64,000 nt of DNA from Patiria pectinifera (Eukaryota > Echinodermata > Asteroidea > Valvatida > Asterinidae), in the NCBI GenBank assembly GCA_029964075.1, contig CM057149.1, positions 17,684,197 through 17,748,196 on the forward strand, in the 5' to 3' direction. The notes under the pieces were generated by a model. It searched no databases, was not told the origin of the DNA, and saw only the letters and a list, made by a program, of their open reading frames with translations. This document shows positions 61,615-64,000 of the stretch, one piece after another. The first letter of the stretch is position 1; each line of letters begins with the position of its first letter. The position numbers were made by a program, and so were the translations under genes.

Positions 61615-61795
61615 CATAAAATGGAATTTTGCGCCGGGGTGATGTAAATGAAATTAGGCTTTGCCCTTCACCGATTATACTAGTGTGTTACCTCCCGGGT
61701 GAAAGTTGGAAAAAAGCACCGAGCACCGAGCTAACGGGATAGGTTGGCTGGTTCGAATCAGATGTACTAGCAGCGGGTACCGCATTAACTATTCA
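61615..61795. mobile_element. Damaged copy of the tRNA-containing palindromic element
   Basis: The left arm (ATGGAATTTTGCGCCGGGGT onward, through the TTGCCCTTCACCGA motif) is intact. The loop retains a B-box (GGTTCGAATC near 61750), but the right arm is missing. Confidence 0.5.
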
Positions 61796-61798
61796 TAA

Positions 61799-62170
61799 GG
61801 CCAAAAAAAAAAATCTGTCTCTGGTCAGACCGAAGTTCCTGAATTGACGCGGCGACGCCCCTTTTTTTTTTGGCTTTTTTTTTTTTCTTCAAACTTGGAT
61901 TGTACAGACAAGGTGGGTACTATTTTGCTTTTTTGGTGTCCTCATGTACATTGGTGTCCTCCATAATTTGCCTTGGTGCTCTCGATCATTTGCCTTGGTG
62001 CAATTTTCCATTCCTTGGTGCTCTTTGGTAAAAAAATGAGAAGGTGCGGCAATAGAGGGCGCTGTTGGAGCTACCGCGGAACATTTTAGAGACAAAAAAA
62101 GATTGACGCGCATGATTAAAATCGACGCGCGCGCTGACCACAGACCGACTTTTTCTTTCTTTTTTTGGCC
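61799..62170. mobile_element. TAA-flanked GGCC-ended element (PIF/Harbinger-like MITE), second copy
   Basis: It starts GGCCAAAAAAAAAAAATC and ends, reversed, GGCCAAAAAAAGAAAG. TAA duplications lie at 61796-61798 and 62171-62173. It has inserted exactly between a damaged and an intact tRNA-containing palindrome. Confidence 0.66.
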
Positions 62171-62173
62171 TAA

Positions 62174-62479
62174 GATGGAATTTTGCGCCGGGGTGATATA
62201 AATCAAAATAAGTTTTGCCCTTCATCGACGTATAAACACTGTATACTCAGTGTATTACCTCCGAGTAAAAGTTGGAAAAAATGACTCGAACCAGCCAGCT
62301 CGGTGGTCGAGTGGTAAGACACCTGCTCTAGAAAGCAGGAGGTCATGGGTTCGAGTCCAACCCGAGTGATTTTTCCCAACTTTCACTCGGGAGTTAACAC
62401 ACTGAGTATACAGTGTTTATACGTCGGTGAAGGGCAAAACCTAATTTGATTTACATCATCCCAGCGCAAAATTTCACCT
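62174..62479. mobile_element. Palindromic element with a tRNA-like sequence in its loop
   Basis: Arms of about 115 bp are inverted repeats. The left arm begins TGGAATTTTGCGCCGGGGTG. The right arm, reversed, begins AAGGTGAAATTTTGCGCTGG, and both carry CACTGTATACTCAGTGT. The central 62290-62372 is tRNA-like. Related arms occur at 61615-61795 and 15074-15165. Confidence 0.62.
62290..62372 (+). tRNA. tRNA-like sequence, probably a pseudogene or transposon-borne
   Basis: A-box TGGTCGAGTGG and a perfect B-box GGTTCGAGTCC are separated by a strong anticodon-like hairpin CCTGC...GCAGG. The loop is eight bases rather than seven, so the anticodon is not clear (AGA is possible). It resembles a class II serine-type tRNA in its A-box. 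I treat it as tRNA-derived, not as a proven tRNA gene. Confidence 0.35.
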
Positions 62480-63045
62480 TATGAATATTTCTTTTTTATT
62501 TAATGAAAAAAGTGCAGATTTCAGATTCTTCCCCCCTTGAGTGGCGTTGCCGGGGCGGGTGGGGGGGGGGGGTTATCTGGGGCACCATGGGGCGTACCCA
62601 CAACCAAATTTGCTTAAATTTTCATGAGGGCGGGCCGACGGGCCAGCCAGTTGCTGCAAATTCGAAAAGCGCAGGGGGGGGGGGGGGGGAGGAACTGGAT
62701 CTTTTTGGATGCTAGAGGGCGCCGTCATGTGTTCTTTAACAACTTAATTTTTCACATTTTCACAAATCCGAAGGGTGAAGAAAATTAGCAAATGTCGCGT
62801 GTTTTTTTTTAGGGGGGGAAGGAGGGGTGGCACCTCCCAGTGGGATCACCGCAAATCTGTCCTCTCTCCCGCCTCCTTTCCACCCACCCACCCGGAACGA
62901 CGCGGCAACCCCTCCGCCCCTTTCATAATATACCCCTGGTCGCTGCAGCATGCTGTGTTTATTTCGATACCATTGTGAAATCCCACGCGCACAGCACAGT
63001 CACTATGAGGTTGGGCTAGAGAGGGCGCACTTCAACATAGGCAAA

Positions 63046-63116
63046 ATGGCGGAAGGTTGTGCTGTTCCTACTTTGGCGGCAACGGACGCAGGGCTATCGT
63101 CCAGATCCAGATCGGG
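63046..63116 (+). CDS. Possible first coding exon of a downstream gene (partial)
   Basis: GCAAAATGGCGG gives an ATG in good context, and 23 codons (MAEGCAVPTLAATDAGLSSRSRS) run to a GTAAAA donor at 63117. The position after CpG-containing sequence and the AAAATGGCGG motif, common at animal promoters, favour a transcription start. No second exon is recognisable before the window ends, so this is tentative. Confidence 0.3.
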
Positions 63117-63684
63117 GTAAAAACAATCACCTTATCTGTTTTTCATTTTCATCTTTGAAGTTTTTAATATATTTTACAAATGGTGAGGCCACATGGTTGA
63201 ATTGCCAACTCTGTGTTAATACAAAAAGATGAGGTAAAATAGGCTCACACTCGGTCGATCACAGTCACAGTCACGCAGTCACAGTACGTACGTCGTCGCG
63301 TTAATTTAAACAAAATTTAGACCCGCCATAAGCTACCTAAGTAACCTAGGCATATTGATAAAAATGAAAGTCTAGCTTGAGAAAGTCCACCTCCTATGCT
63401 TATCGGGGTAATCCTTAGTCCGAAAATTTGGGACTCTTAATTACTGGGTAATCCTTATCTTTAGACATGTTAGACACCTCTATTTTTTACGAGTTCTGTT
63501 CAAAACTGACTTTTGCGCAGATGACTGTCCAGTACCAAAGTGACTTTTGCAGGCTAAAGAAGTTTTTTCTTCATATAAACTCATGTTAGTTGTAATTTTG
63601 AAAGTACTTTTAAAGAAAATGTGACTTTCCTACCTTTTTTTGCAGTCAGACGTGCATCTTGTAGTTCTTACAACACGAGTGAAA

Positions 63685-63775
63685 GCCCTACATAAAGAAA
63701 GCCCGATGCTGATTGGCTGCTAAAAAAAAAAAATAAGATATTTATTATTTATCAGCCAATCAGCATCGAGCTTTC
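63685..63775. repeat. Short inverted repeat containing CCAAT boxes
   Basis: CCCGATGCTGATTGGCTG and CAGCCAATCAGCATCGAG are inverted copies about 37 bases apart, separated by an A/T-rich loop. Confidence 0.6.
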
Positions 63776-64000
63776 ATCGCATTGAGCTTTGAGGTTTGCC
63801 ATCTTGGTTTCTGAGTCAGTTTTCTGGATGTCACTGTCATCTTTTACCCCTTAATTTTCCTCATAAATCAAAGCCGTGCCCTCTTTCCACAAAATTAAAC
63901 CTGCTGATATTCAAGAAGGTGTCATTGCCAATTGTTCAGATGTGTCAAGAAATATCAGAATGTCAATTTTGAATGTCATTTAGTCAACTGTTTTGATGAG

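Larger units (their letters stand above)
62480..64000. other. Right end of window
   Basis: 62520-62900 holds G and C homopolymer runs, including two stretches of about a dozen G. Apart from the possible exon at 63046 and the inverted repeat at 63685 I see nothing definite. Confidence 0.4.

Noticed and set aside
46005..62372. Functional tRNA genes
   Set aside because: The candidates have good A- and B-boxes but poor acceptor stems or odd anticodon loops, and lie in repeats; treated as tRNA-derived.

Overview
The window is eukaryotic. Its genes are split by GT-AG introns with matching phases, the intergenic DNA is AT-rich and crowded with short inverted-repeat transposons and tRNA-derived repeats, and the proteins are animal types (MBD4 glycosylase, NACHT-WD40 proteins). 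Frequent ACATGTA and TAGGCCTA words and the gene content suggest a marine invertebrate, perhaps an echinoderm, hemichordate or cephalochordate. The species is inference and is not settled by the sequence.

Layout. 0-11 kb: a plus-strand seven-exon gene (3416-10816) for an unrecognised, largely disordered protein of about 664 aa. 13-17.7 kb: a minus-strand five-exon MBD4-type mismatch glycosylase of 247 aa that lacks a methyl-CpG-binding domain. 20.8-58.1 kb: three full-length paralogues of a NACHT-WD40 (NWD1-like) protein. Copies A (20761-29957) and B (33247-43473) lie in tandem on the minus strand. Copy C (46977-58120) is on the plus strand, head-to-head with B. Each has six coding exons with the same intron phases (1,0,1,1,2), exons 2, 3 and 4 are identical in length in all three, and each reads open for 1741-1748 aa. 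58-64 kb: mostly transposon debris, with a possible first exon of another gene at 63046.

The NACHT-WD40 proteins read, N to C: a DUF4062-like domain (SSTFTDTSTERNAL), a NACHT ATPase (GESGSGKTS, LVIFLDSLDQL), a winged-helix/helical region, and a long WD40 array split by a charged acidic/basic insert. This is a STAND-type signalling architecture. All three end in KSKTCQVL, whose last four residues form a CaaX prenylation motif. I regard that as the most interesting observation, because it predicts a membrane-anchored STAND protein.

The cluster also serves as an insertion-dating experiment. Comparing the three copies shows empty and filled sites for several inverted-repeat elements (TATA-, TAA- and TTAATG-flanked). 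A fragment of the last WD40 exon fused to promoter-like sequence at 31.1 kb looks like the remains of a fourth copy. Paired X-box (RFX-type) motifs sit about 570-620 bp upstream of all three start codons.
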